Shown here: piece by piece, positions 32,920 to 42,098 of the stretch
Numbering within the stretch: the first letter of the stretch is position 1
Layout of the letters: each line of letters begins with the position of its first letter
NCBI GenBank assembly: GCA_006954405.1
Contig: LVVQ01000001.1
Location: forward strand, 930,001 to 994,000
DNA length: 64,000 nt
Direction: 5' to 3'
Source of the DNA: Candidatus Methanarcanum hacksteinii
GTDB taxonomy: Archaea; Thermoplasmatota; Thermoplasmata; Methanomassiliicoccales; Methanomethylophilaceae
Notes under the pieces: generated by a model
What the model was told of the DNA's origin: nothing
What the model saw: the letters and a program-made list of their open reading frames with translations, nothing else
The model's database searches: none
Position numbers and translations under genes: made by a program

Positions 32920-33949
32920 GATCCGCCCTCAACTCCTGAGCAAGATCCCATCTGTCGTGTATTATCTGTGGTGAATGCGTTGCAACGAGGATATCTATGT
33001 TCCTTATCCTACTGATGTTCAGGAACAGATTGCACAATCTCTGTTGCCATGCGACATGTAATGATATCTCGGGCTCATCTATGATGACGGTCATATCATC
33101 ATGCGTCATGAACAACAGTCCATAGAACATTATCATGATCTGCTTCTCGCCGGCGGAGAGCTTGTTCACAGGGATGTTATTGCCATCGAAGAGCACTATA
33201 CTCAATCTGTTATGTTCATTGATGACGACCCTCTTATTCGTGAACATCCCATTCAGTATGTCCAAGTAAGTGACGATCGATTCCGCCAATACGTAATATC
33301 TCTCGACCCAATCCATAAGGGAATGCAGAAGCGCCCTGTATCTGTCCCTATTATCGCAATAATCCATCCTCTCTGGAGGGAATTTGATATCGGATGGTAA
33401 CTTCGGGACGAAACCAGCCTCGGACATAAAATCCATCTTCGCCTTGATGTCCTTGCACTTATTGACGAAATCACTTGGTTCCATATCATCGCAAAGATCA
33501 TCCCCGATCTCGATCGACATGTCCTCGACGGCAGAAGATATGCGTGCGTTGAAATCATCCACAAGTACGTCGATCGAATTCCTGATCATCCCATCCTCGA
33601 ATTCGATGATGTTCCTGTCAGGCGAAAGGTAGAGGACGTCGTACATCTTCCCGATCTCCTCTATCGTCGTATCGGTATCGACCTCATTCTTCGATATGCG
33701 TGCCTTCAATCCCTCTCTCCTATCGACGAAGATCATCGTACCGTCATCGAATCTGACATCCATCCTTTGGAACGGTACGGACAGGAGTGCATCCTCATCT
33801 CCGAGGAACAATGAATTGATGAGTTTGAGGGCGATGCTCTTCCCAACACCGTTAAGGGAATGTATGAAAGTGAGACCTTCTCCGTTCAATTCGATGATAT
33901 GGTCATAACTGTTGAACAATCCGTATACAGCGACATATCTTAGTCTCAT
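32912..33949 (-). CDS. ABC-type AAA ATPase, AriA/OLD-like
   Basis: This 345-residue soluble ATPase has Walker A FIHSLNGVGKSIALKLI near residues 29-45, the ABC signature NKLSAGEKQIMIMFYGLL near residue 260, Walker B MTVIIDEPEISLHVAWQ and a switch histidine in DILVATHSPQII. The region between is only about 200 residues, without long coiled coils, as in AAA_21/AriA and OLD-type sensors rather than SMC proteins. It is coupled by an 8-bp overlap to the DUF4435 gene. Such ATPases sense phage proteins or DNA and hold the effector in check; that role is inferred here. Confidence 0.78.
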   Translation of the reverse strand: MRLRYVAVYGLFNSYDHIIELNGEGLTFIHSLNGVGKSIALKLINSLFLGDEDALLSVPFQRMDVRFDDGTMIFVDRREGLKARISKNEVDTDTTIEEIGKMYDVLYLSPDRNIIEFEDGMIRNSIDVLVDDFNARISSAVEDMSIEIGDDLCDDMEPSDFVNKCKDIKAKMDFMSEAGFVPKLPSDIKFPPERMDYCDNRDRYRALLHSLMDWVERYYVLAESIVTYLDILNGMFTNKRVVINEHNRLSIVLFDGNNIPVNKLSAGEKQIMIMFYGLLFMTHDDMTVIIDEPEISLHVAWQQRLCNLFLNISRIRNIDILVATHSPQIIHDRWDLAQELRADHA

Positions 33950-34049
33950 ATCATTTGTAACGGCTACAGAGTAGATAAATCATGTCGATGTCAACATTTG
34001 GGATAACCCTATATCTGACGACTGCGATTGTAATGACAAGGTGATATGG

Positions 34050-34658
34050 ATGGAGGGTAAGGTACTCGGCCGCATCGGGATGTTCACATCACTCCTCTTT
34101 CCAGCGATGTGGGCCATAGCAGCAAAATTGGACAAGGATTGGACATTCGGACACAACTCCTTGTCGGCGATGGGCGTATCATCAGTCCCCCTTACTGCTA
34201 TATTGTTCAACGTAGCCTGTATCGTCACCGGTGCCCTTATCGTATTGTATTTCTACGAATTGGCGAAGAAGGATCATGGAGGAGGTGTTGCAGGCGCATA
34301 CATCGCATCACTCTCAGGTGTCTTCCTCTCCATGGTCGGCGTGTTCAACCTCAACACAGGTGCATTCCACTACTTCTTCGCAACTGTTTTCGGTCTTTTG
34401 GCAACGACAGGTGTAGTCTTCTACACGATGAGGGATATCAACAGGAGACGCGGTCCGCAATCGATACTGACGTTCACGATGCTGTTGCTCGGATTGTTCG
34501 TCACACTCAACTTCAGATTCGAGATCTGGGAGCCCATCGTCGTCATCCTCGGACTCGCATGGTTGTTCCTCTTCAGCGTAGGTACATTCAAACCCACGTG
34601 GTTCTGGAGAGTCGTCATAGACTTCATAGAATCCGAGATTGAGCAACATGAGAATTAA
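34050..34658 (+). CDS. DUF998 family multi-pass membrane protein
   Basis: A 202-residue protein has about six membrane helices. The pattern RIGMFTSLLFPAMWAIAAKLDKDWTFGHNSLSAMG, followed by repeated glycine-rich helices, is that of DUF998 proteins (function unknown). A GTG at 34041 extends it by three residues; the ATG at 34050 is preferred because AAGGTGA precedes it by five bases. A short gap separates it from the TPR gene. Confidence 0.75.
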   Translation: MEGKVLGRIGMFTSLLFPAMWAIAAKLDKDWTFGHNSLSAMGVSSVPLTAILFNVACIVTGALIVLYFYELAKKDHGGGVAGAYIASLSGVFLSMVGVFNLNTGAFHYFFATVFGLLATTGVVFYTMRDINRRRGPQSILTFTMLLLGLFVTLNFRFEIWEPIVVILGLAWLFLFSVGTFKPTWFWRVVIDFIESEIEQHEN

Positions 34659-34682
34659 AATAAAGAACCGCGGATACGGACA

Positions 34683-35534
34683 ATGATGGATGCCGAAAGC
34701 ACATTCAAAGAGATATCCGAATACATCAAGAACGAAAAGAACGATGAGGCCAGCGAACTTACCAGGGATCTGGCGGCATCGACCGATGACATCAGCATAA
34801 TGCTCAAGTGTGCATCATTGCTGAAAGTGATCGAGGATGAAGAAGGATGTCAGGATATCATCGATGATGTGCTAGACAAGGTAGAGGATGATGATCCAAG
34901 GAATTTCGATATAGGGTTATCCATCAGAGCCTTGGGAAGGGCAGAGGATGCATTCGGATTGATGAAATGTTACCGTACAGACGATGACAGGATCCCGGAG
35001 GTCGCAAGGACGCTCATGCTCATAGACGAATCCGAAGAGGCCCTATCGATGATGACGAAACGCGGATGCAAATCCATCGATGATCGTATCCTTCTTTGTG
35101 ACATCCTGTGTTCTCTCGGAGAGTTCGCCAAAGCACAACATGAAGCTGAGGACATCGTGAAAGAGAATGGTGCCTCATACAAGCCGCTGTTGAATCTCGT
35201 CACCGTGTTGATGAAGAAGGGCGACGTGAAGAATGCTATCAAGGTCGCGAAGGAACATCTCAAAGAGGACAAGAAGAACGCAGAATCCTTAGCGTTGCAG
35301 GCCTATGTGATGTACATATCCGGAAAGATACCTGCAGCGGCCAATTACGCAAACCGTGCGCTTCAGATCGATTATTCCAACATAGGTGCATTGGAGGTCA
35401 TGGCCATGTGCTTCATCGAGAAAGGGAAGTACAAGGAAGCGAAACTCCTAGCTGGCGTGATCAACGAGAAAGATCCTCTCGATCCATCCGTGATGCGTAT
35501 TCTGGACGCATGCAGGATCACCTCCAGTTCCTGA
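34683..35534 (+). CDS. Tetratricopeptide-repeat protein
   Basis: This 283-residue all-helical protein is built of degenerate TPR units. Clear ones are LCDILCSLGEFAKAQHEAEDIVKENG, VLMKKGDVKNAIKVAKEHLKED, YVMYISGKIPAAANYANRALQID and MCFIEKGKYKEAKLLAGVINEKDP in the second half. No catalytic motif or membrane segment is visible, so it is probably a scaffold. Its 3' end overlaps the converging trkH gene by 17 bp. Confidence 0.8.
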   Translation: MMDAESTFKEISEYIKNEKNDEASELTRDLAASTDDISIMLKCASLLKVIEDEEGCQDIIDDVLDKVEDDDPRNFDIGLSIRALGRAEDAFGLMKCYRTDDDRIPEVARTLMLIDESEEALSMMTKRGCKSIDDRILLCDILCSLGEFAKAQHEAEDIVKENGASYKPLLNLVTVLMKKGDVKNAIKVAKEHLKEDKKNAESLALQAYVMYISGKIPAAANYANRALQIDYSNIGALEVMAMCFIEKGKYKEAKLLAGVINEKDPLDPSVMRILDACRITSSS

Positions 35535-37020
35535 CCGGTTTTCTCCTCATATTCCTCATGGAGAGTCTGAACTCTCTCCAGTAACCAGGTGTGAACAGGA
35601 TGAATGCGGACATTATCTCCACACGTCCGATCCACATCAGTATGCACATGAACAGTTTCGCACCTTCCGTCAGTTCAGCGAAGGAACCGAATGGTCCGTA
35701 CGGACCTATCGATGCCCCATAACATGTAAGACTGCTGATCGATGTCAGGACGGAGACGTCGAAAGGCAGTCCGAACAAAAGGAACACTGCCGTACCGGAT
35801 ATCATGGTCACGATGAATGCGAAGAGCATGACCATGGTTATCGAGATGTAACGATCATCCACGCTAGATCCGTCGACCTTCACATCATATACAGCATTCG
35901 GATGCAGAAGCTTATTGATCTCATTGTACGCGTTCTTCGTTATTATCAGGAATCTGCTGACCTTCAGACCTCCTGCTGCTGAACCCGCAGAACCACCTAC
36001 GATCGTTGCTATGAACAGCAACGCGACGATGAATATCGGATATACCGAATAATCCGAAGCGGCGAACGATGCCGTGGTCGTAGCGGATATCGTGTTGAAG
36101 ACGATGTTGATCGGCGTATCGTCGCCTTCGATCAGAAGATACGCCAACGCGATCAATAGAACGACACCTGTCAGCATGACCATCATCCTAAACTCCTCGC
36201 TCTTGAAGTATATCGGTTTCTTTGACATGACCGATTTGTAATGGAGATAGAAATTGGTGCTACCGAAGATCAACGACACAATGATGACGATCTTTATGAT
36301 ATCGCTGTATCCCGAGACGCTGTTATCTGCTGGGGAGAAACCGCCCAGCGATATCGTAGACAAAGAAAGACAGAACGATTCGAAGAAGGATAATCCACAC
36401 AATACCAATGCGATGAGTATCAATATCGTTGCGATCGAATACACAATGGCGAACTGTTTTCCAGTATCCTTCAGTTTCAATGTTATATTGCCAGCATCCG
36501 AACCGGATACCTCGTTGGAGAACAATGCCCTGTTCCCGAAACCTATCGTAGGAAGGACTAGAAGGAACATGACGATGATGGCGATACCGCCGATCCATTG
36601 GAGGATCGATCTCCAAAGTATGATGCCTCTGCTCCATTCATCCACTCTCGGGATTATCGATGCGCCTGTCGTCATCACACCGGATGTCGATTCGAAGATG
36701 GCATCCACAGGTGCGAAACCTGAAAGGAAGAACGGTAGTGCGCCACATATCACAGAGATGAACCACATGAGGGCCATGTCTGCTAGGATGAAGATTGGAT
36801 TGATCGATTTGGGCATGCGGGTCATAACGACCATCGGCAACCCTATCACCATCATCGCAGACATCGGAAGCAGGAACGGCAATACATCATGACCATCGAC
36901 GAGATTGTAGATCAGGGATGGCAACATCAGTACTGCCAATGTCAACAGTGTGTATCCGACGGTCTTCAATGTGAAACTGTCGAACTTCTTTATGTGCACG
37001 TGCCTTTCCATCTCATTCAC
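35518..37020 (-). CDS. trkH: Potassium uptake membrane subunit TrkH
   Basis: The 500-residue channel subunit of a Trk/Ktr system has four M1-P-M2 units. Selectivity-filter loops are visible as ESTSGVMTTGASII near residue 113, SLSTISLGGFSPAD near residue 220, TISATTTASF near residue 315 and SSLTCYGASIGPYG near residue 430. It imports K+ under control of the TrkA gating ring encoded immediately upstream (4-bp overlap of stop and start). Confidence 0.95.
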   Translation of the reverse strand: MNEMERHVHIKKFDSFTLKTVGYTLLTLAVLMLPSLIYNLVDGHDVLPFLLPMSAMMVIGLPMVVMTRMPKSINPIFILADMALMWFISVICGALPFFLSGFAPVDAIFESTSGVMTTGASIIPRVDEWSRGIILWRSILQWIGGIAIIVMFLLVLPTIGFGNRALFSNEVSGSDAGNITLKLKDTGKQFAIVYSIATILILIALVLCGLSFFESFCLSLSTISLGGFSPADNSVSGYSDIIKIVIIVSLIFGSTNFYLHYKSVMSKKPIYFKSEEFRMMVMLTGVVLLIALAYLLIEGDDTPINIVFNTISATTTASFAASDYSVYPIFIVALLFIATIVGGSAGSAAGGLKVSRFLIITKNAYNEINKLLHPNAVYDVKVDGSSVDDRYISITMVMLFAFIVTMISGTAVFLLFGLPFDVSVLTSISSLTCYGASIGPYGPFGSFAELTEGAKLFMCILMWIGRVEIMSAFILFTPGYWREFRLSMRNMRRKPVRNWR

Positions 37021-38357
37021 ACATCGATGTCTATCGAGGTTCCGAACATCTTCTCCAATTTGTTCTTATTGACGTTGTATGTATACAGAACAGCGCGGTC
37101 ATTGGCCTGGAATTTCGTGTACATATCGGGATAGATCTTATCGTTGTTGCGTATGAGGCATGTGAGACGACATCCCTTAGGCAATTTGATGTCCCCTGTG
37201 TGCTCGTTGCAGACAGCGGACCTTGGATTAACGGTCACGGTGAAGAACAGTTCGTCGGGATTCTTCATCTTGAGGATGGCCTTATCGTTGGAGATCAGTG
37301 TCTTGGTGACTCCATTGGCTACAACACGGTAGTTACCGACTATGGTCTTTATCCCGGTGTATTCGAAGATATCCTCGTACTCCACCATCGAGTATCTGCT
37401 GACAATCTTGTATGCGCCGAGTTTCTTTCCCATAAGACCGGAAAGAAGATTTGTCTCATCCACATCAGTACTTGCGATTATCACATCCGCCCTTCCAGCG
37501 TTCTCTGACTTCAGAAGGTATGGATCCACGCCGCTTCCATTGACGATGACTGTGGATGTCAGTTCCTTAGCGAGTTCGGTACATCTCTTACGATCGGATT
37601 CGAATAATTTCACATATCTCTTCCTGGACTCGAGGAGTCTTGCAGTCTGTGAGCCTGCGACACCCCCGCCGATTATAAGGAACTCATTGGCAGGACGTTT
37701 CACACCCATCATGTCGTTGAATGCATGGATGCTCTCAGGGGAACCGAGGACGCGTATCATATCTCCGACATGGATCGCCGTCATCTCATGCTCCATGATA
37801 ATCTCATCACCGCGATAGATTGCAACGATGGTACAATCCTTCGGCTTTTGGATATCTATGCTCATCTTCCCGATTATGTCCTTGTGGTCGTCCGTGACCT
37901 CGAAAAGAGCGAGACCGAGGTCCATCGCCTCTATGCTCTCATAATCGACAGCGTTCTCAAGAAGGGCCAATTCGGCCATCTTGTTGGCCATCATTATCTC
38001 AGGGGAGATTATCTGATCGACGGTCTGAGGCGAAGGTTCGATAGCGAAATCAGGATTCCTGATCCTGACGATGGTCTTTATCTCCGGTTTAATCATCTTC
38101 GATAGCATCGATATGAGAAGATTTTCATCATCCCTGGCCGTGGTGCTTATGACGATATCCGCGTGATGACGCTCGATCGCACTCCTGAGCACCTTCGGGT
38201 TCGAGCCGTCCTCGTAAAGAACGGATACATTCAGAAGGCTCTTGACCTTCTCCACTGTAACCTTATCATTATCGATGATCATGACGTCATGATATTGTGA
38301 CAATACCTCGGTCACTATGTACCCCACATTTCCGATTCCAACTACGATTATATTCAT
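37017..38357 (-). CDS. trkA: Trk potassium uptake regulatory subunit TrkA
   Basis: This 446-residue cytosolic gating protein consists of two RCK modules. The first begins MNIIVVGIGNVGYIVTEVL, with a nucleotide-binding GxGxxG, and the second near residue 220 (FLIIGGGVAGSQTARLLE). Each is followed by an RCK_C domain. It binds NAD(H) or ATP/ADP and gates TrkH. The frame is open to 38390, but the ATG at 38357 starts exactly at the Rossmann strand. It is divergent from hisD. Confidence 0.95.
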   Translation of the reverse strand: MNIIVVGIGNVGYIVTEVLSQYHDVMIIDNDKVTVEKVKSLLNVSVLYEDGSNPKVLRSAIERHHADIVISTTARDDENLLISMLSKMIKPEIKTIVRIRNPDFAIEPSPQTVDQIISPEIMMANKMAELALLENAVDYESIEAMDLGLALFEVTDDHKDIIGKMSIDIQKPKDCTIVAIYRGDEIIMEHEMTAIHVGDMIRVLGSPESIHAFNDMMGVKRPANEFLIIGGGVAGSQTARLLESRKRYVKLFESDRKRCTELAKELTSTVIVNGSGVDPYLLKSENAGRADVIIASTDVDETNLLSGLMGKKLGAYKIVSRYSMVEYEDIFEYTGIKTIVGNYRVVANGVTKTLISNDKAILKMKNPDELFFTVTVNPRSAVCNEHTGDIKLPKGCRLTCLIRNNDKIYPDMYTKFQANDRAVLYTYNVNKNKLEKMFGTSIDIDV

Positions 38358-38440
38358 TTGAAAGCCTCGGCCGATATGGTTGGAATTCATCTTGGATTAT
38401 ATAATCAATGGGCTTGATGGCTACGCATCATTGCGTATTG

Positions 38441-38447
38441 TTTATAT
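38441..38447 (+). promoter_or_regulatory. TATA box of hisD (leaderless transcript)
   Basis: TTTATAT centred 27 bases before the ATG at 38471, with no Shine-Dalgarno sequence between them. Confidence 0.6.
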
Positions 38448-38470
38448 CGCACAATAATATAGAGAGCGAT

Positions 38471-39742
38471 ATGATGCAGCAATTCGAAGAGGGATTCTGG
38501 CAGAGGAATCGTTCATCCAAAGTAGATGATGTCATGGAGACAGCAAGGAACATCATCGCTGACGTCCAGAAGGACGGGGACAAGGCCATCAAAGCCTACA
38601 CAGAGAAATTCGATAAGATCAAACTTGACAGACTTCAGGTCTCACGCGAGGAGATCGAGGAAGCATATGAGAAAGTGGATCCCGAACTCGTCGAGGAGCT
38701 CGAGAACGCTGCATACAACATCGAGAGATTCCACAAGATGCAACTCCCTCAGGACCTTTGGCTGTCAGAGGTCGAGCCCGGGATAACACTCGGTGTCAAG
38801 AGCACCCCTCTTGAAAGAGTCGGATGTTACATACCCGGAGGAAGGGCATCATATCCTTCCACAGCACTCATGTGCGTTATCCCTGCACGCGTTGCAGGTG
38901 TCGATGAGGTGGTCTGTTGTACGCCCGCACCCATCAATCCTGCGACACTCGTCGCATTGGATATCGCTGGTGTGGACGAGATTTACAGCATCGGAGGCAT
39001 ACAGGCAATCGCAGGTATGGCCCTCGGTACCGAATCCATCGAACCTGTACAGAAGATCGTCGGCCCCGGTAATGTGTTCGTCACTGCGGCCAAGACACTC
39101 CTCAGAGGTAAGATCGAGATCGATTTCCCTGCAGGACCTTCAGAAGCGGGTGTGCTTGCGGATGATTCATGCGACCCCGCATACGTTGCTTCCGATCTCG
39201 TAGCACAGGCGGAGCACGACCCGATGTCGGCATTCATCCTCATTACCGATTCAGAGGATGTCGCGAAAGCTGTAGACAAGGAAATAGAGAAACAGGTGAA
39301 GGATGCTCCCAGGAAGGAGATCATCATGGCCGCCATGAAGAACTCAGGCTACATCGTGGCCGACGACATGGAGATCGCCATCGAGATGATGAACGATGTA
39401 GCACCTGAACACCTCTGTATACAGACCAAGGATGTCATGGACACCCTTTCCAAGGTAAAGAATGCAGGATCCATATTCGTCGGAAGATACACACCTATCG
39501 CAGCAGGCGACTACGCATCAGGCACCAACCACGTACTCCCTACAGCTTCCGGAGCAAAACTGTACTCCGGATTGAATGTGGCGCACTTCAGGAAGACATC
39601 CACCGTGCAGATGTTATCCAAGGATGGACTTGACATATTGTCACCCACGATCAGGAAGATCTCGAAATCCGAAGGACTCTATGCGCACTGCAACTCAGTG
39701 GATATCAGGCTCCCTAAGAAGAAGAAATCGAAAGATGAGTGA
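38471..39742 (+). CDS. hisD: Histidinol dehydrogenase HisD
   Basis: HisD oxidises histidinol to histidine in two NAD-dependent steps. The protein (about 423 residues) has the expected segments: GVKSTPLERVGCYIPGGRASYPSTALM, IYSIGGIQAIAGMALGTESIEPVQKIVGPGN, DFPAGPSEAGVLAD, AQAEHDP for zinc and substrate binding, and the catalytic Glu-His in DVAPEHLCI. The frame is open from 38408, but the TATA box at 38441 excludes those upstream codons; ATG at 38471 or 38474 is preferred. No other his gene is nearby, so it is a lone histidine gene here. Confidence 0.95.
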   Translation: MMQQFEEGFWQRNRSSKVDDVMETARNIIADVQKDGDKAIKAYTEKFDKIKLDRLQVSREEIEEAYEKVDPELVEELENAAYNIERFHKMQLPQDLWLSEVEPGITLGVKSTPLERVGCYIPGGRASYPSTALMCVIPARVAGVDEVVCCTPAPINPATLVALDIAGVDEIYSIGGIQAIAGMALGTESIEPVQKIVGPGNVFVTAAKTLLRGKIEIDFPAGPSEAGVLADDSCDPAYVASDLVAQAEHDPMSAFILITDSEDVAKAVDKEIEKQVKDAPRKEIIMAAMKNSGYIVADDMEIAIEMMNDVAPEHLCIQTKDVMDTLSKVKNAGSIFVGRYTPIAAGDYASGTNHVLPTASGAKLYSGLNVAHFRKTSTVQMLSKDGLDILSPTIRKISKSEGLYAHCNSVDIRLPKKKKSKDE

Positions 39743-39781
39743 ATCCCATCCAGACACAAACCATTTACATCAAACCCCCTT

Positions 39782-39797
39782 AAAATCGTTCGATTTT
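39782..39797 (+). terminator. Palindromic terminator of hisD
   Basis: AAAATCG-TT-CGATTTT followed by TTC, 40 bases past the hisD stop and upstream of a separate TATA box. Confidence 0.5.
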
Positions 39798-39812
39798 TCA
39801 CAATTTTGCAAC

Positions 39813-39822
39813 TTTTTATATA
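39813..39822 (+). promoter_or_regulatory. TATA box of candidate small RNA
   Basis: TTTTTATATA about 30 bases before the first base-paired nucleotide of the hairpin at 39849, in a region with no open frame starting nearby. Confidence 0.5.
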
Positions 39823-39844
39823 CTGAGAAACTGTTCAGAGATTC

Positions 39845-39900
39845 ACTGCAAGAGACGGACCCCTTGTACTGGACCAAAAGTCCACCGTCTCTTGTTACCA
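39845..39900 (+). ncRNA. Candidate small hairpin RNA between hisD and nreA
   Basis: A perfect 10-bp stem CAAGAGACGG (39849-39858) / CCGTCTCTTG (39885-39894) encloses an 11-nt one-sided bulge and a second perfect hairpin TGGAC-CAAAA-GTCCA (39870-39884). With its own TATA box and a T-rich stretch about 11 bases past the stem, it looks like an independent RNA of roughly 60-70 nt. It resembles no RNA family I can name; a single-pocket guide RNA or a regulatory element for nreA are alternatives. Confidence 0.45.
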
Positions 39901-40004
39901 TGTTTTTCACACACAGTCCACACGATCATCTATAGTAGGATATCACCACGGCGATATGCATTTCCGACAATGTTCTATACTTACATCCTATCGTTGTAGA
40001 TGAT

Positions 40005-41279
40005 ATGGCGGGCGAATGGTTCTTTGACAAGATGGTCAACTACAATGACGTATCCAACGATACCAGCCAATGTATCATCTGTAAGGGTGCTAGGAGACTC
40101 TGTGGCAAGGACAGATGTCCGCTGATGATCAAATTCTATTCACAGAGCAAGACGATGAAACTCATCGATGCCACAGATATCGAAGGGAGCTCACCGCCTG
40201 CAGTGTTCGTAGGGAGATACGGATATCCCAAGGTGGACATCGGTCCACTGATCCCCCCTGAGTTCGGGGACACATCGATCATGGACAAACCAGAACTCTG
40301 GGGCAACAAATCGATAGATGAGATAACCGACTTCAGATTCAGGCTCGTCAGAGGGAAGTATCGCATCGATGCGACCGATTTCAAGAAAGGCGGCAGGATA
40401 GTCGACCAGGTACAGGAGATGGCTTTGATCGAGAGGCCCATAGATATCGAAGCCAGATTCTCATCCAAACCCAAAGGCCGTGTGATCCTGGATGACGAGA
40501 TACAACCTTTCGGACCATCCGCCAGGATGGATTACATGAAAGCGGGGAACGGAAGGATGCATAAGTATCTGGAGAGAAGTTTCTACGATACCGATATGAA
40601 GGCGGCGGATGCCGTGTTGAATGCATACAGGAACGGCACACTCATTTCAGAGATCCAAAAGGCATTCTCCGTAGGGACAATGGGGATCGATAGGAACAGA
40701 CGTTTCGTACCTACGAGATGGAGCATAACGGCGGTCGATGACATCATCGGCAAAGACCTTCTGAAAACGACGAAACACAACAACACGATAGATGAATTCA
40801 GGATCTACGAACTCCATGCGTTGGACAACAGATGGTGCATACTCATGATGCCATGTACGTGGAGGTTCGAATTGATCGAGGCATGGTATCCGAACACGAC
40901 ATGGAATCCATCGGGCAGACAGATAGAGATGATCTCCGATTGCGAATTCTTCGATGGAAGGACGGAATACGCGCCCATAGGCGGGTGTTATTATGCATCG
41001 AGGGTGGCTGTGAACGAACTCCTGATGAAGGAGAAGAGAACAGCAGGCGTGGTGATATTCAGAGAGGCCCATCCGGGATATGTGATGCCTGTCGGAGTAT
41101 GGAACGTCAGGGAGAGGGTCAGGGAATCATTGACAGGGAATCCATTCAGATTCGATAATTTGGAATCCGCATTGCAGCATATCGATTCCGTCATGGACAT
41201 ACCGCGCAAGACATGGTTGCAGCATTCTGCGGTGCTCAGAGACTACATGATACAAAGGAGGATCGATGATTATGTCTAG
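40005..41279 (+). CDS. nreA: Nre-family DNA repair protein NreA
   Basis: NreA proteins are archaeal DNA-damage-response factors that bind PCNA. The 424-residue protein opens with a four-Cys zinc site (C23, C26, C33, C38 in CIICKGARRLCGKDRC), followed by family segments PPAVFVGRYGYPKVDIGPL, RVILDDEIQPFGPSA and RFVPTRWSITAVDD. It ends in QRRIDDYV, which fits a C-terminal PIP box (Q-x-x-hydrophobic-x-x-aromatic). The stop is TAG, the only TAG stop among the genes annotated here. Its last 14 bp overlap the radical SAM gene, making a repair operon. Confidence 0.92.
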   Translation: MAGEWFFDKMVNYNDVSNDTSQCIICKGARRLCGKDRCPLMIKFYSQSKTMKLIDATDIEGSSPPAVFVGRYGYPKVDIGPLIPPEFGDTSIMDKPELWGNKSIDEITDFRFRLVRGKYRIDATDFKKGGRIVDQVQEMALIERPIDIEARFSSKPKGRVILDDEIQPFGPSARMDYMKAGNGRMHKYLERSFYDTDMKAADAVLNAYRNGTLISEIQKAFSVGTMGIDRNRRFVPTRWSITAVDDIIGKDLLKTTKHNNTIDEFRIYELHALDNRWCILMMPCTWRFELIEAWYPNTTWNPSGRQIEMISDCEFFDGRTEYAPIGGCYYASRVAVNELLMKEKRTAGVVIFREAHPGYVMPVGVWNVRERVRESLTGNPFRFDNLESALQHIDSVMDIPRKTWLQHSAVLRDYMIQRRIDDYV

Positions 41280-42084
41280 TCTTTTCGATTTCGATGATAC
41301 GAACAAATGGGATGGTGCATACGAGATCGTTCAATGCAAACGTGCCCTGTCCCCATCCGGCCTCCCTGATATGGACTATTCGTTGAATCCGTATGGCGGA
41401 TGTGCCCATGGTTGCATATATTGTTACGCCCCCGAGGTCACACATTCGGATTGGGACACATGGCGTGTCGTAAGGGTCAAATCCAACGTCGTGGAGAGAC
41501 TCACGAAGGAATTGACATTCGTGAGAGGTACGATCGGCATCGGGACCGTCACCGACCCATATCAACCGGCCGAGAAGAGATTCCAATTGACTAGGCAATG
41601 TCTTCAAAGGATATCGAGGATGGATTGTCCGATCCATATGCATACGAAATCGGATCTCATCCTTCGTGATATCGACATCCTATCGCAGATCGATGGATTG
41701 ATCGCCGTGACCATCACATCGATTGAAGAACGCTGGAGCAAGATCACCGAACCGGGCGCTCCGATGCCCGCAGAACGTTTAGATACACTTGCAGGACTCA
41801 CGGATGCAGGATTGAACACCTATGCGCTCATAGGCCCAGTCCTATCGCATCTGGAGGGCAAGGAGGAGATGTTCGCCGATGCGATCGCAGATACAGGCGT
41901 GAGATTGGCATACATAGATAGATTGAACAATCGTCCACTGTTGAATTCAAGATTGTCCAGGATGAATATAGGCGGAGGTTCCATCGAGAGTATCGAAAAG
42001 ATAAGGAGAAGATTGATGTCAAAGGGCGTGACCGTCAAGGATGTGTTCGAGAGACGAACGATCGATGATCATGGACGATCTTGA
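41266..42084 (+). CDS. Radical SAM protein, spore-photoproduct-lyase-like family
   Basis: A 272-residue radical SAM enzyme has its cluster motif in NPYGGCAHGCIYCYAP (C46, C50, C53; Cx3Cx2C), as in the SPL/Rv2578c-type family (COG1533). Further family segments are GIGTVTDPYQPAEKRFQLTR and ITEPGAPMPAERLDTLAGLTDAGLNTYALIGPVLSH. AGGAGG stands four to five bases before the ATG at 41266, within the end of nreA. The reaction is unknown. Overlap with a DNA-repair gene suggests a lesion-related role, but this is only context. Confidence 0.88.
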   Translation: MIMSSLFDFDDTNKWDGAYEIVQCKRALSPSGLPDMDYSLNPYGGCAHGCIYCYAPEVTHSDWDTWRVVRVKSNVVERLTKELTFVRGTIGIGTVTDPYQPAEKRFQLTRQCLQRISRMDCPIHMHTKSDLILRDIDILSQIDGLIAVTITSIEERWSKITEPGAPMPAERLDTLAGLTDAGLNTYALIGPVLSHLEGKEEMFADAIADTGVRLAYIDRLNNRPLLNSRLSRMNIGGGSIESIEKIRRRLMSKGVTVKDVFERRTIDDHGRS

Positions 42085-42098
42085 CACCACATCATAGT

